A stretch of DNA of 64,000 nt from an uncultured Methylococcales bacterium (GCA_913019935.1 CAJVZC010000002.1:1-64000), one strand, 5' to 3'; shown: positions 19,826 through 29,412, numbered from the stretch's first letter. A program made the numbers and translations. The notes: generated by a model from the sequence alone, not told the origin.

Positions 19826-21622
19826 GTGACTTCCTCTCTTTCTCATCGACCCAATAAAAAAATTTCCTGGGCCGATATTTATCACTTAGCACGAAGACAT
19901 AAACCCAAATTAATTAGCGCTCACTTTATGGCCCTGCTAGCGACCATGGCCAGTGTTCCGATACCACTACTGATGCCTTTATTGGTTGATGAAATCCTGC
20001 TCAACAAGCCTGACATCACCTTAACAACACTAAACCAATTACTTCCCTCTCAATGGCATAACCCACCTGTTTATATTATAACCGTCTTGGTTTTCAGCTT
20101 ACTGCTTCGCTTAACCTCAACCAGTCTGGCTATTTTACAAAGTCGAAGTTTTTTCTTGATCTCAAAAGATATCATCTTTCATTTACGCTGCCGGCTCATC
20201 CAAACACTACAAACCGTCTCAATGAAAGAGTACGAATCATTAGGTTCTGGGCGTGTCATCACGCATTTGGTCACTGACCTAGAAACACTCGATACCTTTA
20301 TTGGCTCTACCATCAGTAAATTACTGATCTCCTTTTTATCCATTATTGGCATAGCCATCATCCTATTATGGATTCATTGGCAGCTCGGCTTATTTATTTT
20401 ATTACTTAACCCGATTGTTATTTATTTCACACGATTAGCAGGAAAGCGAATAAAGACCTTAAAAGCAAATGAGACGACTGCTCTCAGCATCTTTCAACAA
20501 TCGTTAACGGATACCCTGGAGGCCATTCACCAAATTCGTGCCAGTAACCGCGACCCGCATTACTTTAATGAACTGAAGTTAACCGCCGAAACCGTTAAAA
20601 CAACAGCGACCGCTTTTGCATGGAAAAATGAAGCCGCAAACCGCCTCAGTTTTATTATTTTCTTATTTGGTTTTGATATTTTTCGCGCTCTATCCATGCT
20701 AATGGTTTTATATTCAGGTCTTTCTATTGGTCAAATGCTCGCAGTCTTTGGCTACCTTTGGCTCATGATGGGACCTATCCAAGAAATACTCGGCATTCAA
20801 TATGCTTATTTCAGCGCTAAAGCGGCTCTATTACGCCTAAACAACATCAGTGACTTAAAACAAGAACCCGTCATCATAGAAAGCAAAAATCCTTTCTCAA
20901 ACACACACACCTCTAGTCTTACGATTGAAAACCTGCACTTTCATTACAACGCCTCTCAACCTATTTTAAAGGGCGTTAACCTGCATATTCCGGCTGGGCA
21001 TAAGGTGGCCTTAGTCGGTGCTAGTGGGGGTGGAAAATCAACCCTGATCCAAATCCTTATCGGACTATACCCGACCACACAGGGGAATATATATTATGAT
21101 GGTGTGCCCATGAACCAAATCGGGCTTAATACCATACGAGAAAACGTAGTCACCGTATTACAAAATCCTATTTTATTTAATGATACGATTCGAGCCAATC
21201 TCACCTTAGGACGCGACTGTCCCGATGCTGATTTATGGACCGCTTTGGAGATTTCTCAACTCAAAACCACCGTTAAAGGTCTTAACTTAGCGTTAGAAAC
21301 GCCCGTCGGTCGTCAAGGATTAAAATTATCCGGCGGACAACGGCAGCGTCTTGCTATTGCGCGAATGATCCTTTCAAACCCCAATATTGTCATTTTAGAT
21401 GAGGCTACCTCTGCACTGGATAGTCAGATTGAAAATGATTTACACAACGCCTTAAAAGAATTTTTACAGAATCGTACTACGATTATCATTGCTCATCGCC
21501 TAAGCGCTGTAAAACAAGCTGACCACGTTTATGTTTTCGATAATGGTCAAATCTGCCAACAAGGCCACCCCGAAACCCTTATCAAGCAAAAAGGGCTCTA
21601 TGCTCAATTATACGGTGAATAA
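19826..21622 (+). CDS. ABC exporter, fused membrane and ATPase domains (MsbA-like)
   Basis: A 598-residue half-transporter: six membrane helices (about 25-320) followed by an ATPase with Walker A GASGGGKST near 397, signature LSGGQRQRL near 501, Walker B IVILDEATSALD near 519 and H-loop IAHRLS near 554. It would act as a homodimer in the inner membrane. The substrate cannot be told from sequence; lipid, peptide or drug are possible. The start is GTG (19826-19828). It lies three bases upstream of the PHP gene. Confidence 0.88.
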   Translation: MTSSLSHRPNKKISWADIYHLARRHKPKLISAHFMALLATMASVPIPLLMPLLVDEILLNKPDITLTTLNQLLPSQWHNPPVYIITVLVFSLLLRLTSTSLAILQSRSFFLISKDIIFHLRCRLIQTLQTVSMKEYESLGSGRVITHLVTDLETLDTFIGSTISKLLISFLSIIGIAIILLWIHWQLGLFILLLNPIVIYFTRLAGKRIKTLKANETTALSIFQQSLTDTLEAIHQIRASNRDPHYFNELKLTAETVKTTATAFAWKNEAANRLSFIIFLFGFDIFRALSMLMVLYSGLSIGQMLAVFGYLWLMMGPIQEILGIQYAYFSAKAALLRLNNISDLKQEPVIIESKNPFSNTHTSSLTIENLHFHYNASQPILKGVNLHIPAGHKVALVGASGGGKSTLIQILIGLYPTTQGNIYYDGVPMNQIGLNTIRENVVTVLQNPILFNDTIRANLTLGRDCPDADLWTALEISQLKTTVKGLNLALETPVGRQGLKLSGGQRQRLAIARMILSNPNIVILDEATSALDSQIENDLHNALKEFLQNRTTIIIAHRLSAVKQADHVYVFDNGQICQQGHPETLIKQKGLYAQLYGE

Positions 21623-21624
21623 CC

Positions 21625-22455
21625 ATGACCTTTAAAATTGACTTACACAGCCACTCGTACTTCTCAGACGGTGCTTTGTCCCCAGAGCAACTCATTATTC
21701 GTGCTGAAACACAGCAAGTGAGTCACTTAGCACTCACCGACCATGACACCGTCGCTGGCCTAGTTGAAGCCAATACCTATTCCCAAGCCAGCCCATTAAC
21801 CCTCATCAATGGCATTGAACTTTCCACAACATGGAATAATCAATGCTTTCACATTGTAGGGCTTAATATCGACCCTAATGATTCCACTTTACAACGTGGA
21901 ACTTTATTATTAGGCCAAACTCGATTCGAACGCGCAGAAAAGATTGCCTATAAACTCTCCAAAAGAGGTATTCCCGGCGCCATGGATTACGTTTTAAAAA
22001 AAGCAGGACAAGGTATGATTACCCGTTCACATTTTGCCCAATACTTGCTCGAAGAAAACCATGTCAGTTCTTTTCAAAATGCATTTGATAAATATTTGGG
22101 GGATGGAAAGTCAGCTTTTGTGAGTACCTCTTGGGTGGAATTAGAAACCGCGGTGAACTGGATTACGGATGCCGGTGGCCAGGCTATTATTGCGCACCCT
22201 TTACGATATAAACTAACAACGAGCAAGTTAAAAAGATTACTGACTGCATTTAAACTGGCTGGTGGTGCAGGGATTGAAGTCGTTACTGGCAATAACAATC
22301 CGGATGATATTCGCAAGGCCAGCCAATTTGCACGCACATTTGATCTTTATGGTTCTGTAGGATCAGATTTCCACTCTGATAAAAACAAATGGGTTGAACT
22401 CGGTCGTTTAGCGCCGCTCCCCCATGATATCAAACCCATTTGGGATTTATTTTAA
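21625..22455 (+). CDS. PHP-domain phosphoesterase (RNase AM / YciV-like)
   Basis: The 276-residue protein has the PHP metal-binding motifs DLHSHSYFSDGALSP (5-19), LTDHDT near 37, a His in IIAHPLRYK near 192, and GSDFHSDK near 247. E. coli YciV (RNase AM) is a 5'-3' exonuclease that trims the 5' ends of rRNAs and also hydrolyses pAp; the length and motifs fit this group. The ATG is three bases after the ABC exporter stop, so they are likely co-transcribed. Confidence 0.88.
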   Translation: MTFKIDLHSHSYFSDGALSPEQLIIRAETQQVSHLALTDHDTVAGLVEANTYSQASPLTLINGIELSTTWNNQCFHIVGLNIDPNDSTLQRGTLLLGQTRFERAEKIAYKLSKRGIPGAMDYVLKKAGQGMITRSHFAQYLLEENHVSSFQNAFDKYLGDGKSAFVSTSWVELETAVNWITDAGGQAIIAHPLRYKLTTSKLKRLLTAFKLAGGAGIEVVTGNNNPDDIRKASQFARTFDLYGSVGSDFHSDKNKWVELGRLAPLPHDIKPIWDLF

Positions 22456-22476
22456 CCACAGTTACGTTATCGACTT

Positions 22477-22914
22477 ATGACTCAAAAACCCTTCTGGGAA
22501 GAAAAAAAGCTGTCTGAAATGAGCCACAGCGAGTGGGAATCTTTATGTGATTCATGCGGTAAATGCTGTTTGCATAAACTGGAAGACGAAGACACGGAGG
22601 AAATATTTTATACCAGTGTGGTTTGTGATCTCATTGATCTTGACACCTGTACCTGCACACGTTATTCCGAACGAACCCATTTAGTTCCTGATTGTCTAAA
22701 TTTGAAACAACACAATTTCAGTGACTATAACTGGCTTCCCACAACCTGTGCCTATAAATTATTAGCTGACGGCGAAAAGCTCCCAGATTGGCACCCTTTA
22801 ATTGCTAAGAACAAAGAATCCGTTCACGATGCAGGGGTTTCAATACGCAGTTATGCCATGAAAGAATCTCAAGTCGATTCTGTTGAAGAACATATTATCC
22901 ACTGGCTCGATTAA
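22477..22914 (+). CDS. YcgN/YkgJ family cysteine-cluster protein
   Basis: This 145-residue protein has the cysteine-cluster signature CDSCGKCCLHKLEDED (24-39) and further CDLIDLDTCTC and PDCL cysteines, as in the UPF0260 (YcgN) family. These are thought to bind a zinc or iron-sulfur centre; the function is unknown. E. coli YcgN has about 150 residues, so this is full length. It closes the plus-strand group and faces a small minus-strand gene. Confidence 0.9.
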   Translation: MTQKPFWEEKKLSEMSHSEWESLCDSCGKCCLHKLEDEDTEEIFYTSVVCDLIDLDTCTCTRYSERTHLVPDCLNLKQHNFSDYNWLPTTCAYKLLADGEKLPDWHPLIAKNKESVHDAGVSIRSYAMKESQVDSVEEHIIHWLD

Positions 22915-22936
22915 CCTCTGACCCTTGCCGTTTAAA

Positions 22937-23224
22937 TTAAGTTTCCTCTAGCCACTCAGTAAGCGCCCCGATGACTTCTTTGGCCTGTTTCTCACTGGAA
23001 ATATTAAATTTTGACTTCTGTTGATATTCGCCATTTCTCTTTTGGTAACGACGTATCGTATATTTATCAGGGCCATATTCTTCGGCACTACGATTCCAAT
23101 CTTGGTAACGATAGATGATTGTTGACCACGCACCTTTACTGAGTACTTTCTTATCCAGTTCTTTAACTGTTTGAATATCACCATCGGTATAATTAACGGT
23201 GAGTTCATCTATTGTTTCCGCCAT
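22937..23224 (-). CDS. Small conserved protein, possibly PC4-like ssDNA-binding
   Basis: A 95-residue soluble protein with an AAGGA Shine-Dalgarno six bases before the ATG. Its centre, with WSTIIYRYQDWN then KYTIRRYQKRNGEYQQKSKF, and an amphipathic C-terminal helix resemble proteobacterial proteins of the transcriptional-coactivator PC4/YdbC fold (beta strands with basic and aromatic residues, then a helix). That resemblance is weak and is my inference. It precedes nothing obvious in an operon and stops a short distance from YcgN on the opposite strand. Confidence 0.65.
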   Translation of the reverse strand: MAETIDELTVNYTDGDIQTVKELDKKVLSKGAWSTIIYRYQDWNRSAEEYGPDKYTIRRYQKRNGEYQQKSKFNISSEKQAKEVIGALTEWLEET

Positions 23225-23243
23225 ATCAGTTCCTTAAAATTTA

Positions 23244-24260
23244 TTATCGTTGTTGAGAAATGAATTGCCCAAAAGCCCGACTTCCATCCCCTGTTTCGAT
23301 GGTCGTCATGATTGTTAAGGTTGTTGCATCAATGACGCTAACTGTACCATCAAACCAATTCGCAACATAGACCCGTTTACCATCAGGATGGGTACTAATA
23401 CCTTCAGGTTTCTCACCGACTTCAATTTGCTTAATTTCGGTTAACGTCTGCGTATCAATCACTGAAACAGTGGTGTCATCTTGGTTAGTAACAAATAATA
23501 AAGTGTCGTGCAATGCTAAGGCACTGGCATAAGGACGACTGCCTACCTTAACTTTACCCACTCTTTTTAAACCCGCTGTTGTGAGAATTGAAACATCATC
23601 ACTCTCAACATTAGACACATAAATTCGCTGCCCGTCTTTATCAATAGTCAGACCAAAAGGATGCGCTCCAACCTTAGTCGTATTCCTTATTTTGAAGGTA
23701 TTCAGATCAATTTGAGAAACACTGTCATCAACACGGTTAGCGACATAAAGCCACCGGTCATCTGGACTGACAACCATCCCCGAAGGGGATTGACCCACGG
23801 CAATCGTGGTTAATAATTTGAAATCGTGCGTATCAAAAACAGCAATATTATTTTCATACCAATCAGCCACAAAGACACGTTCGCCTTGGTTATCACTGAC
23901 AATCCCTAAAGCACCGTTACTGGTCGTTACCTTGCGTTTAAGTTTAAAATTATTAGCATCAAGAACACTAAAACCATTCCCTATCGGCGTACTGATATAC
24001 ACATGTGATTTTTGGCTATTAACGGCGACGCCAACAGGTTTACCTGTCACCGTAACTGTTTCAATCACTTCATTACTCGTGGTGTCAATTATCGAAACAT
24101 TATTATCCAATTGATTGGAAATAAAGGCAAAAGATGCTGCGACAGATAAAGATGGCACCACGGCTAAAACCAGCAAAAAAATGACGCCAAACATTGTCAC
24201 CTTAGAATTTATTGACACTTTAGAATTAGTAAATAAATCTAATTTAAGCACCGTTATCAT
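23244..24260 (-). CDS. Exported YVTN beta-propeller protein (second copy type)
   Basis: The 338-residue protein contains about seven repeats of the form VTVTGKPVGVAVN / VSVIDTQT, a YVTN beta-propeller preceded by a hydrophobic signal segment (about 25-43, ending SVAAS). ATG at 24258-24260 gives a long n-region; an internal ATG at 24192-24194 with AAGGTG in front gives a shorter, more usual signal peptide. It is on the same strand as mxaD, 31 bases away, and is most like the propellers of PQQ-dependent methanol/ethanol oxidation clusters. It is not a close duplicate of the 16.6 kb propeller. Confidence 0.8.
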   Translation of the reverse strand: MITVLKLDLFTNSKVSINSKVTMFGVIFLLVLAVVPSLSVAASFAFISNQLDNNVSIIDTTSNEVIETVTVTGKPVGVAVNSQKSHVYISTPIGNGFSVLDANNFKLKRKVTTSNGALGIVSDNQGERVFVADWYENNIAVFDTHDFKLLTTIAVGQSPSGMVVSPDDRWLYVANRVDDSVSQIDLNTFKIRNTTKVGAHPFGLTIDKDGQRIYVSNVESDDVSILTTAGLKRVGKVKVGSRPYASALALHDTLLFVTNQDDTTVSVIDTQTLTEIKQIEVGEKPEGISTHPDGKRVYVANWFDGTVSVIDATTLTIMTTIETGDGSRAFGQFISQQR

Positions 24261-24291
24261 GCCAATAAATCCCTGAGTGAGATGCGAATAA

Positions 24292-24894
24292 TTATCGTTT
24301 TACTTTAAATTTAATCGCTGAATCTTTAGCGCCTGGTTCAAATTTGCCTAATAAATTTGCTAACCCTGCTTTCAGAACAGCCGTGACTGCTTTATCAGCG
24401 GCATCTTCATTTAATTCACTGGGTGGATTATTATTCAAATAACCACGGTAATAAGTCGCAACCCATTTAACGACTGAACTCCCGCCTTTTCCTTTAACAG
24501 AAAGAGTTGCTGCATAATTACTCACAGGAAGTACCAGTACATTCTCATCTTGACCGGAATGGCTGATGGTTTTAACCGTACTCATCTCAGTAATTTTATA
24601 TTTATACGACATTTTATCGGCTTTATAGGCTTTTAACTGTTCAGTAATAGTGCCCCCGCCTTTTAACGTAAGCACCCGAGTCGCTTTTTTCTTATTGCCG
24701 CCTTTTCCTTCAGTGCCCGCAATTGCTGGGTGCCAACTCATATCATCAAAATTCTTGATCACTGCCCAAATTTTATCAGCAGGCGCATTAATTTTAACCG
24801 TGGCTGTTAGTTTTCCACGCACGGGGCCATGAGCCTGTGCTGTAGACATAAAAATAAAAAATAAAATGCTTAATAATACAGAAACTTGTTTCAT
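24292..24894 (-). CDS. mxaD: MxaD-like SRPBCC protein of methanol oxidation
   Basis: This 200-residue protein has a signal peptide (about 1-21, ending AQAHG) and an SRPBCC domain. The segments HGPVRGKLTATVKINAPADK and NFDDMSWHPA followed by EGKGGN and TRVLTL are characteristic of MxaD. In Methylobacterium, MxaD is periplasmic and aids electron transfer between methanol dehydrogenase and cytochrome cL. A strong AGGAAGGA precedes the ATG. No mxaF, xoxF or cytochrome cL gene is in this window, so its partner must be elsewhere. Confidence 0.85.
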   Translation of the reverse strand: MKQVSVLLSILFFIFMSTAQAHGPVRGKLTATVKINAPADKIWAVIKNFDDMSWHPAIAGTEGKGGNKKKATRVLTLKGGGTITEQLKAYKADKMSYKYKITEMSTVKTISHSGQDENVLVLPVSNYAATLSVKGKGGSSVVKWVATYYRGYLNNNPPSELNEDAADKAVTAVLKAGLANLLGKFEPGAKDSAIKFKVKR

Positions 24895-25164
24895 GCAGAT
24901 TTCCTTCCTCAGGCCGTAAAAATAAAAAATAATTATAAAGGATTATAGCGAACGCTAATATGAAATATTACTCTTTGCCCATTAATTAATCACTGGAATT
25001 GCTTAAAATTAACCCTATTCAAGCCCATACTAATGGTAATTATTGTGGTTAACTCAAAAGATCTCGAGCCTACTGGAACAACACTAATTGAGCGGTGGTC
25101 GTCAGACTGACCCACACATTTTACAGCGCCTGTGTAGGTTAACTAACCGACACAGCCATTGTCA

Positions 25165-25557
25165 TTAAAAAGCTGCAATAGCCTTTAATACATCCGTTCG
25201 ACTAATGATCCCAATAAAACCATCGTCATCACAAACAGGAAAACTTCTTATATGGGTATTGTTGAACTGTTGAGCCACCTCAAGAATACTTGATTCTGCC
25301 TGAACAGTAACCACCTCGGGAGTCATAAATTCACCCACAGTACCCCCCATATCCTGATTATAGGTTGCCCCAATGGCGATAGCCATACAATCTTTTTCTG
25401 TAAAAATACCAATAAGTTCATTGGTATCATTAATCACTGGCGCACTGGTTATCTGGGCTTTTACCATGGTTCTAATGGCTTCAAAGATGTTAGTTGACGT
25501 TGAAAAAGTCACAACAGATGCTGTCATATAGTCTGAAACTTTAATTTTAGTAAGCAT
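25165..25557 (-). CDS. CBS-domain pair protein
   Basis: A 130-residue protein made of two CBS domains (about 1-65 and 70-128), with VKAQITSAPVINDTNELIGIFTEKD and IRSFPVCDDDGFIGIISRTDVL giving the usual beta-alpha-beta signatures. CBS pairs bind adenine nucleotides (AMP, ATP, SAM) and act as regulatory modules. There is no enzyme domain attached, so the regulated partner is unknown. A GGAGG lies seven bases before the ATG. It is on the minus strand between mxaD and the nqr genes. Confidence 0.88.
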   Translation of the reverse strand: MLTKIKVSDYMTASVVTFSTSTNIFEAIRTMVKAQITSAPVINDTNELIGIFTEKDCMAIAIGATYNQDMGGTVGEFMTPEVVTVQAESSILEVAQQFNNTHIRSFPVCDDDGFIGIISRTDVLKAIAAF

Positions 25558-25642
25558 TACAACCTCCAGAGCCTAGTGAATGATTTTTTCCTCTATTAGT
25601 AGACGCCTTGAATTCTGTTCAAAACAGCATAAAAATAGATTA

Positions 25643-25819
25643 TTAAGCGCTATCCGCTTCTAATTTCTTTCTTTTGGCACATTTTTTCAAACAAACACAA
25701 CTGCCATTGTTAGCACCACCACACGAACCTTTTATGGCTTGTCGACCAAAAATGACCCCTACGGCCATGATTAATACAATAGTTAACATGAAAAAAAAGG
25801 TAATAATAAAGATATTCAT
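25643..25819 (-). CDS. nqrM: NqrM, assembly factor of Na+-translocating NADH:quinone reductase
   Basis: A 58-residue membrane-anchored protein with one hydrophobic helix (about 3-23) followed by the DUF539 signature IFGRQAIKGSCGGANN and a Cys-rich C-terminus (C33, C41, C43, C47). NqrM is needed to load the iron centre between NqrD and NqrE. Its ATG overlaps the apbE stop by one base (TAATG), so apbE-nqrM is a coupled pair, here immediately after nqrF. Its small size makes it easy to miss. Confidence 0.93.
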   Translation of the reverse strand: MNIFIITFFFMLTIVLIMAVGVIFGRQAIKGSCGGANNGSCVCLKKCAKRKKLEADSA

Positions 25820-26850
25820 TAATGCACCTGCTCAAGTAATTGGTATTGTGGCGTACTACGCTCTACAAACCCATCATCTGTTTTTAAAATAAATAAAACC
25901 GCTAAGTTTTGTTGCTTAGCTAATTCTAACCCTTTTTCTTCTCCGAGCACCATAAAAGTAGTCGCAAAAGCATCTGCTGTCATCGTTGACTCATGTAAAA
26001 CTGTAACTGACACCACAGTATGCGCAATCGGATAACCCGTTCTTGGGTCAATCGTATGAGAATAACGCACGCCGGCTTTTTCAAAATAATTACGATAATC
26101 ACCGGATGACGCAATAGCGACATCGCTAACCGCTAAAATTTGCTGAATTGTCCGCCGATCCACTGTTGGCTTTTCAATCGCAATTCGCCACGAACGCCCC
26201 GCTCCACTGACTCCTTTTAAACGTAATTCGCCGCCAATTTCAATCATAAAATTATTGACCTGATGACTTTCAAGCAATTGGGCTATCTCATCCACAGCAT
26301 AACCCTTTGCCAATGCCGAAAAATCTAAAAACAAATTGTTTTTCAATTTCTTGATCATTAACCGCGAAGTATCCCAGACGATATTTTCAGTTCCGGTTAC
26401 CGCCAAAAGACTCTGGATTTTTTCCTTTGCTGGTATTTCAGCATCAGAAGGGTCAGGACCAAACCCCCACAGATTGACTAAGGGTCCAATGGTTGGATCA
26501 AAAGCACCGTGAGATAATTTATTTATTCTTACGGCTTCGGTCAGTACTTTAGCGAAAGCAGGCGTCACCGTTATCCACTGGCCACTAGGCTGCGCATTGA
26601 CTCTAGAAATTTCAGACTTAGATTTATACGTTGAGAATTGACTATCTAATTCGTTTAACCTTAATTTAATTAAATCCTTTAAGGCCTGTGCTGTAAGCGT
26701 ATCGGGTAGATGAGGAATTTTGACAGTGAACTGCGTGCCCATAGTCAAATCAGTGTATTCAACACCATACAACGGCTTATCAACGTCTTGCTGCTGACAA
26801 CCTACTAATAAAAAAACGAGGAAAAAGGCAGTGCCTTTTCCTCGTTTTAT
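25819..26850 (-). CDS. apbE: ApbE, flavin transferase for Nqr (start codon irregular)
   Basis: ApbE covalently attaches FMN to Thr residues of NqrB and NqrC. The frame has FDPTIGPLVNLWGFG, LDFSALAKGYAVDEIA, GGELRLKG, HTIDPRTGYP and TADAFATTF, all family motifs. Upstream of a TTG at 26770-26772 the same frame encodes KRGKGTAFFLVFLLVGC, a clear lipoprotein signal with Cys at 26797-26799. No ATG, GTG or TTG precedes it; the best start is ATA at 26848-26850, and the coordinates given here use it (343 residues, normal length). A terminator hairpin overlaps this signal region. A TTG start at 26772 would lose the lipobox. Confidence 0.8.
   Translation of the reverse strand: MKRGKGTAFFLVFLLVGCQQQDVDKPLYGVEYTDLTMGTQFTVKIPHLPDTLTAQALKDLIKLRLNELDSQFSTYKSKSEISRVNAQPSGQWITVTPAFAKVLTEAVRINKLSHGAFDPTIGPLVNLWGFGPDPSDAEIPAKEKIQSLLAVTGTENIVWDTSRLMIKKLKNNLFLDFSALAKGYAVDEIAQLLESHQVNNFMIEIGGELRLKGVSGAGRSWRIAIEKPTVDRRTIQQILAVSDVAIASSGDYRNYFEKAGVRYSHTIDPRTGYPIAHTVVSVTVLHESTMTADAFATTFMVLGEEKGLELAKQQNLAVLFILKTDDGFVERSTPQYQLLEQVH
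26810..26849 (-). terminator. Intrinsic terminator after nqrF, overlapping the apbE signal sequence
   Basis: On the minus strand a hairpin is formed by 26833-26848 and 26813-26829 (one bulged base, three-base loop, GGC/GCC at its top), followed by seven T residues. It lies 51 bases after the nqrF stop, the expected position for the nqr terminator. It also falls within the codons for the ApbE lipoprotein signal peptide. Confidence 0.75.
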
Positions 26851-26900
26851 GGCCTTAAAAAAATTAAGGTTTGAAAATAACGTGACTTTAAAAAAAATAA

Positions 26901-28124
26901 TTAACCACCAAAGTCATCCAGCATAATGTGGTCACTTTCAACACCTAAATTCTCTAACATGTTGATAACCGCCGTATTCATCATGGGAGGCCCACACATA
27001 TAAAACTCACAATCTTCCGGAGAAGGATGGTCTTTCAAATAGTTCTCTAGCAATACGTTATGAATAAAGCCGGTATAACCGTCCCAATTATCTTCAGGCA
27101 TCGGATCTGATAATGCACAATGCCACTGAAAATTATCATTTTCCTTCGCTAACTCGTCAAAATCATTGACGTAGAACATTTCTTTAACACTTCGTGCCCC
27201 ATACCAAAATGAAATTTTACGTTGTGACTTAACACGTCTTAATTGGTCAAAAATATGTGACCGCATAGGAGCCATACCTGCACCCCCACCCACAAAAATC
27301 ATTTCATTTTCAGTTTCTTTAGCAAAAAACTCACCAAAGGGTCCTGAAATAGTACAAGAGTCACCTTCTTTTAAATTAAAAATATAAGAAGACATAATGC
27401 CAGGAGGCACATCTTCTGCTGCACCCGGTGGTGGTGTTGCTATCCGAACATTGAGCATAATAATCCCTTTCTCATCAGGATAATTTGCCATTGAGTAAGC
27501 GCGTAAAGAAGGTTCTTTCACATCTGAAGTGAATCGCCATAAATTAAACTTATCCCAATCCTCTCGGAATTTTTCACCAATAGCATAATCTTTATAGTGT
27601 GCTAGATACGCAGGTGATTCAATTTGAATGTACCCCCCGGCTCTAAAATCTACATTTTCACCGGTTGGTAACTCCAACACTAATTCTTTAATAAACGTGG
27701 CAACGTTATTATTAGATCTAACTTTACATTCCCATTTTTTAACACCAAATACATCTTCTTCAACATGTATTTTCATATCTTGTTTGACAGTGACCTGACA
27801 AGATAAACGATCACCTTCAGCCGCTTCTCTTTTAGTAATATGAGATGTTTCCGTCGCTAAAATCTCACCACCGCCCTCGTGAATTTTAACTTTACATTGC
27901 GCACACGTTCCACCACCTCCGCAAGCAGAGGGAACAAATAAACCTTGATCAGCTAATGCCGATAACAATTTAGCACCCACAGGCACATGAATGGTTTTTT
28001 CATTATTAATTAATATCTCAACATCACCTGATGAAACAAGTTTACTTTTAGCGCCAACGATAATAAAAACAAGCGCAATTACAATTACTGTAAATAAAAT
28101 AACGCCTAATCCAATTTCCAGCAT
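26901..28124 (-). CDS. nqrF: Na+-translocating NADH:quinone reductase subunit F
   Basis: NqrF accepts hydride from NADH onto FAD and passes electrons to a 2Fe-2S cluster. The 407-residue protein has one N-terminal membrane helix (about 4-24), a plant-type ferredoxin domain with C68, C74, C77 and a further Cys near 109, an FAD-binding RAYSMANYP near 210 and an NADH-binding [12 protein letters not shown] near 275. Length matches Vibrio NqrF (408). It is the last gene of the nqrABCDEF operon, transcribed on the minus strand. Confidence 0.98.
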   Translation of the reverse strand: MLEIGLGVILFTVIVIALVFIIVGAKSKLVSSGDVEILINNEKTIHVPVGAKLLSALADQGLFVPSACGGGGTCAQCKVKIHEGGGEILATETSHITKREAAEGDRLSCQVTVKQDMKIHVEEDVFGVKKWECKVRSNNNVATFIKELVLELPTGENVDFRAGGYIQIESPAYLAHYKDYAIGEKFREDWDKFNLWRFTSDVKEPSLRAYSMANYPDEKGIIMLNVRIATPPPGAAEDVPPGIMSSYIFNLKEGDSCTISGPFGEFFAKETENEMIFVGGGAGMAPMRSHIFDQLRRVKSQRKISFWYGARSVKEMFYVNDFDELAKENDNFQWHCALSDPMPEDNWDGYTGFIHNVLLENYLKDHPSPEDCEFYMCGPPMMNTAVINMLENLGVESDHIMLDDFGG

Positions 28125-28135
28125 TTCTATACCTT

Positions 28136-28744
28136 TTAGAGTTGAATTCCAGAGAACGCCATGAAGCCAAGTGACATCAGACCTGCTGTAATAAATGTAA
28201 TTCCAAGACCTCTTAAGCCATCTGGAATATCACTGTATTTAAGTTTTTCACGTACACCTGCCATCACAACGATTGCAAGCGCCCAACCTAAACCACTACC
28301 GACGCCATATACCACACTTTCACCAAAGTCATAATCGCGCTCAAGCATAAATAAGCTACCCCCTAAAATGGCGCAATTTACGGTAATCAGCGGTAAGAAA
28401 ATACCTAAGGCATGAAATAACGCCGGAAAATACTTATCTAGAATCATTTCCAGAATCTGAACCATTGCCGCGATAATGCCAATAAAACTTAATAGTGCTA
28501 AGAAACTTAAATCAACACCCGTAATACCCAGCCACGACAGCGCATCTTCTTTTAACAACGTGTTATAGATAAAGTTATTAGCCGGTACAGTGAGTGTTTG
28601 AACTACCATCACGGCGATACCTAGGCCCATGGCCGTCGATATCTTCTTCGATACGGCTAAGAACGTACACATCCCCAGAAAAAATGACAGTGCTAAATTT
28701 TCTATAAAAACGGCTTTAACAAAAAGACTAATATAAGCTTCCAT
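28136..28744 (-). CDS. nqrE: Na+-translocating NADH:quinone reductase subunit E
   Basis: NqrE is a six-helix inner-membrane subunit which, together with NqrD, binds an iron centre in the membrane. The 202 residues start [20 protein letters not shown] and carry the conserved [14 protein letters not shown] cysteine segment (about 19-32) and [13 protein letters not shown] near 118, both containing the ligand Cys. Its ATG overlaps the nqrD stop by one base. Confidence 0.98.
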   Translation of the reverse strand: MEAYISLFVKAVFIENLALSFFLGMCTFLAVSKKISTAMGLGIAVMVVQTLTVPANNFIYNTLLKEDALSWLGITGVDLSFLALLSFIGIIAAMVQILEMILDKYFPALFHALGIFLPLITVNCAILGGSLFMLERDYDFGESVVYGVGSGLGWALAIVVMAGVREKLKYSDIPDGLRGLGITFITAGLMSLGFMAFSGIQL

Positions 28745-29412
28745 TAGTGATGCCCTCCTTCACCGTGGGCAATAGCTGAAATCTTATAATCGGGTGCTTC
28801 TACCTGAGCAGGTTTCCAAGATCTAAAGGCCCAAATAATCAGGCCAATAATAAAGAAAGCACTGGGTGGTAATAACATTAATCCATTCGGCTCATACCAT
28901 CCGCCATCTTTGGTTAATTTTAAAATTTCTATACCAAATAATTTCCCTGCGCCGAATAATTCCCTGAAAAAAGCAACAATTAGAAGAATTAAACTATACC
29001 CTAAGCCGTTACCAATCCCATCAACGAAACTATCCCAAGGCGGGTTTTTCATGGCATAGGCTTCTGCCCGTCCCATTACAATACAGTTTGTAATAATCAA
29101 CCCAACAAAAACAGACAACTGCTTACTGACATCATAAACAAAAGCCTTCAGAATCTGATCAACAACGATAACCAATGAAGCAATAATCGTCATCTGAACA
29201 ATAATCCGAATACTACTTGGAATATGATTCCGCACCATACTAATCGCCGCACTGGAACAAGCAACAACGGCCGTTAACGCAATAGCCATAATAATAGATG
29301 TTTTCATCTGCGATGTGACCGCCAGCGCAGAACAAATCCCAAGAACCTGTAGTGTAATAGGATTATTGTCGACTAACGGGTCAACAAGTACTTTTTTAGT
29401 TTCAGCCTTCAT
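28744..29412 (-). CDS. nqrD: Na+-translocating NADH:quinone reductase subunit D
   Basis: NqrD is the pseudo-symmetric partner of NqrE, with six membrane helices. The 222-residue protein has [14 protein letters not shown] near 26-39 and the [18 protein letters not shown] motif near 108, with the Cys residues that hold the iron centre. It overlaps nqrC by four bases (29409-29412) and nqrE by one base. Confidence 0.98.
   Translation of the reverse strand: MKAETKKVLVDPLVDNNPITLQVLGICSALAVTSQMKTSIIMAIALTAVVACSSAAISMVRNHIPSSIRIIVQMTIIASLVIVVDQILKAFVYDVSKQLSVFVGLIITNCIVMGRAEAYAMKNPPWDSFVDGIGNGLGYSLILLIVAFFRELFGAGKLFGIEILKLTKDGGWYEPNGLMLLPPSAFFIIGLIIWAFRSWKPAQVEAPDYKISAIAHGEGGHH

Noticed and set aside
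25674-25892. Plus-strand ORF of 72 codons
   Set aside because: It lies opposite nqrM and apbE, and has no family features; nqrM on the minus strand is the real gene.
26770-26772. TTG as apbE start
   Set aside because: It removes an evident lipoprotein signal and lipobox encoded just upstream in the same frame.
26803-26820. A frameshift within the apbE signal peptide
   Set aside because: On re-reading, the run has seven A residues on the plus strand and the signal peptide is in frame; only the start codon is irregular.
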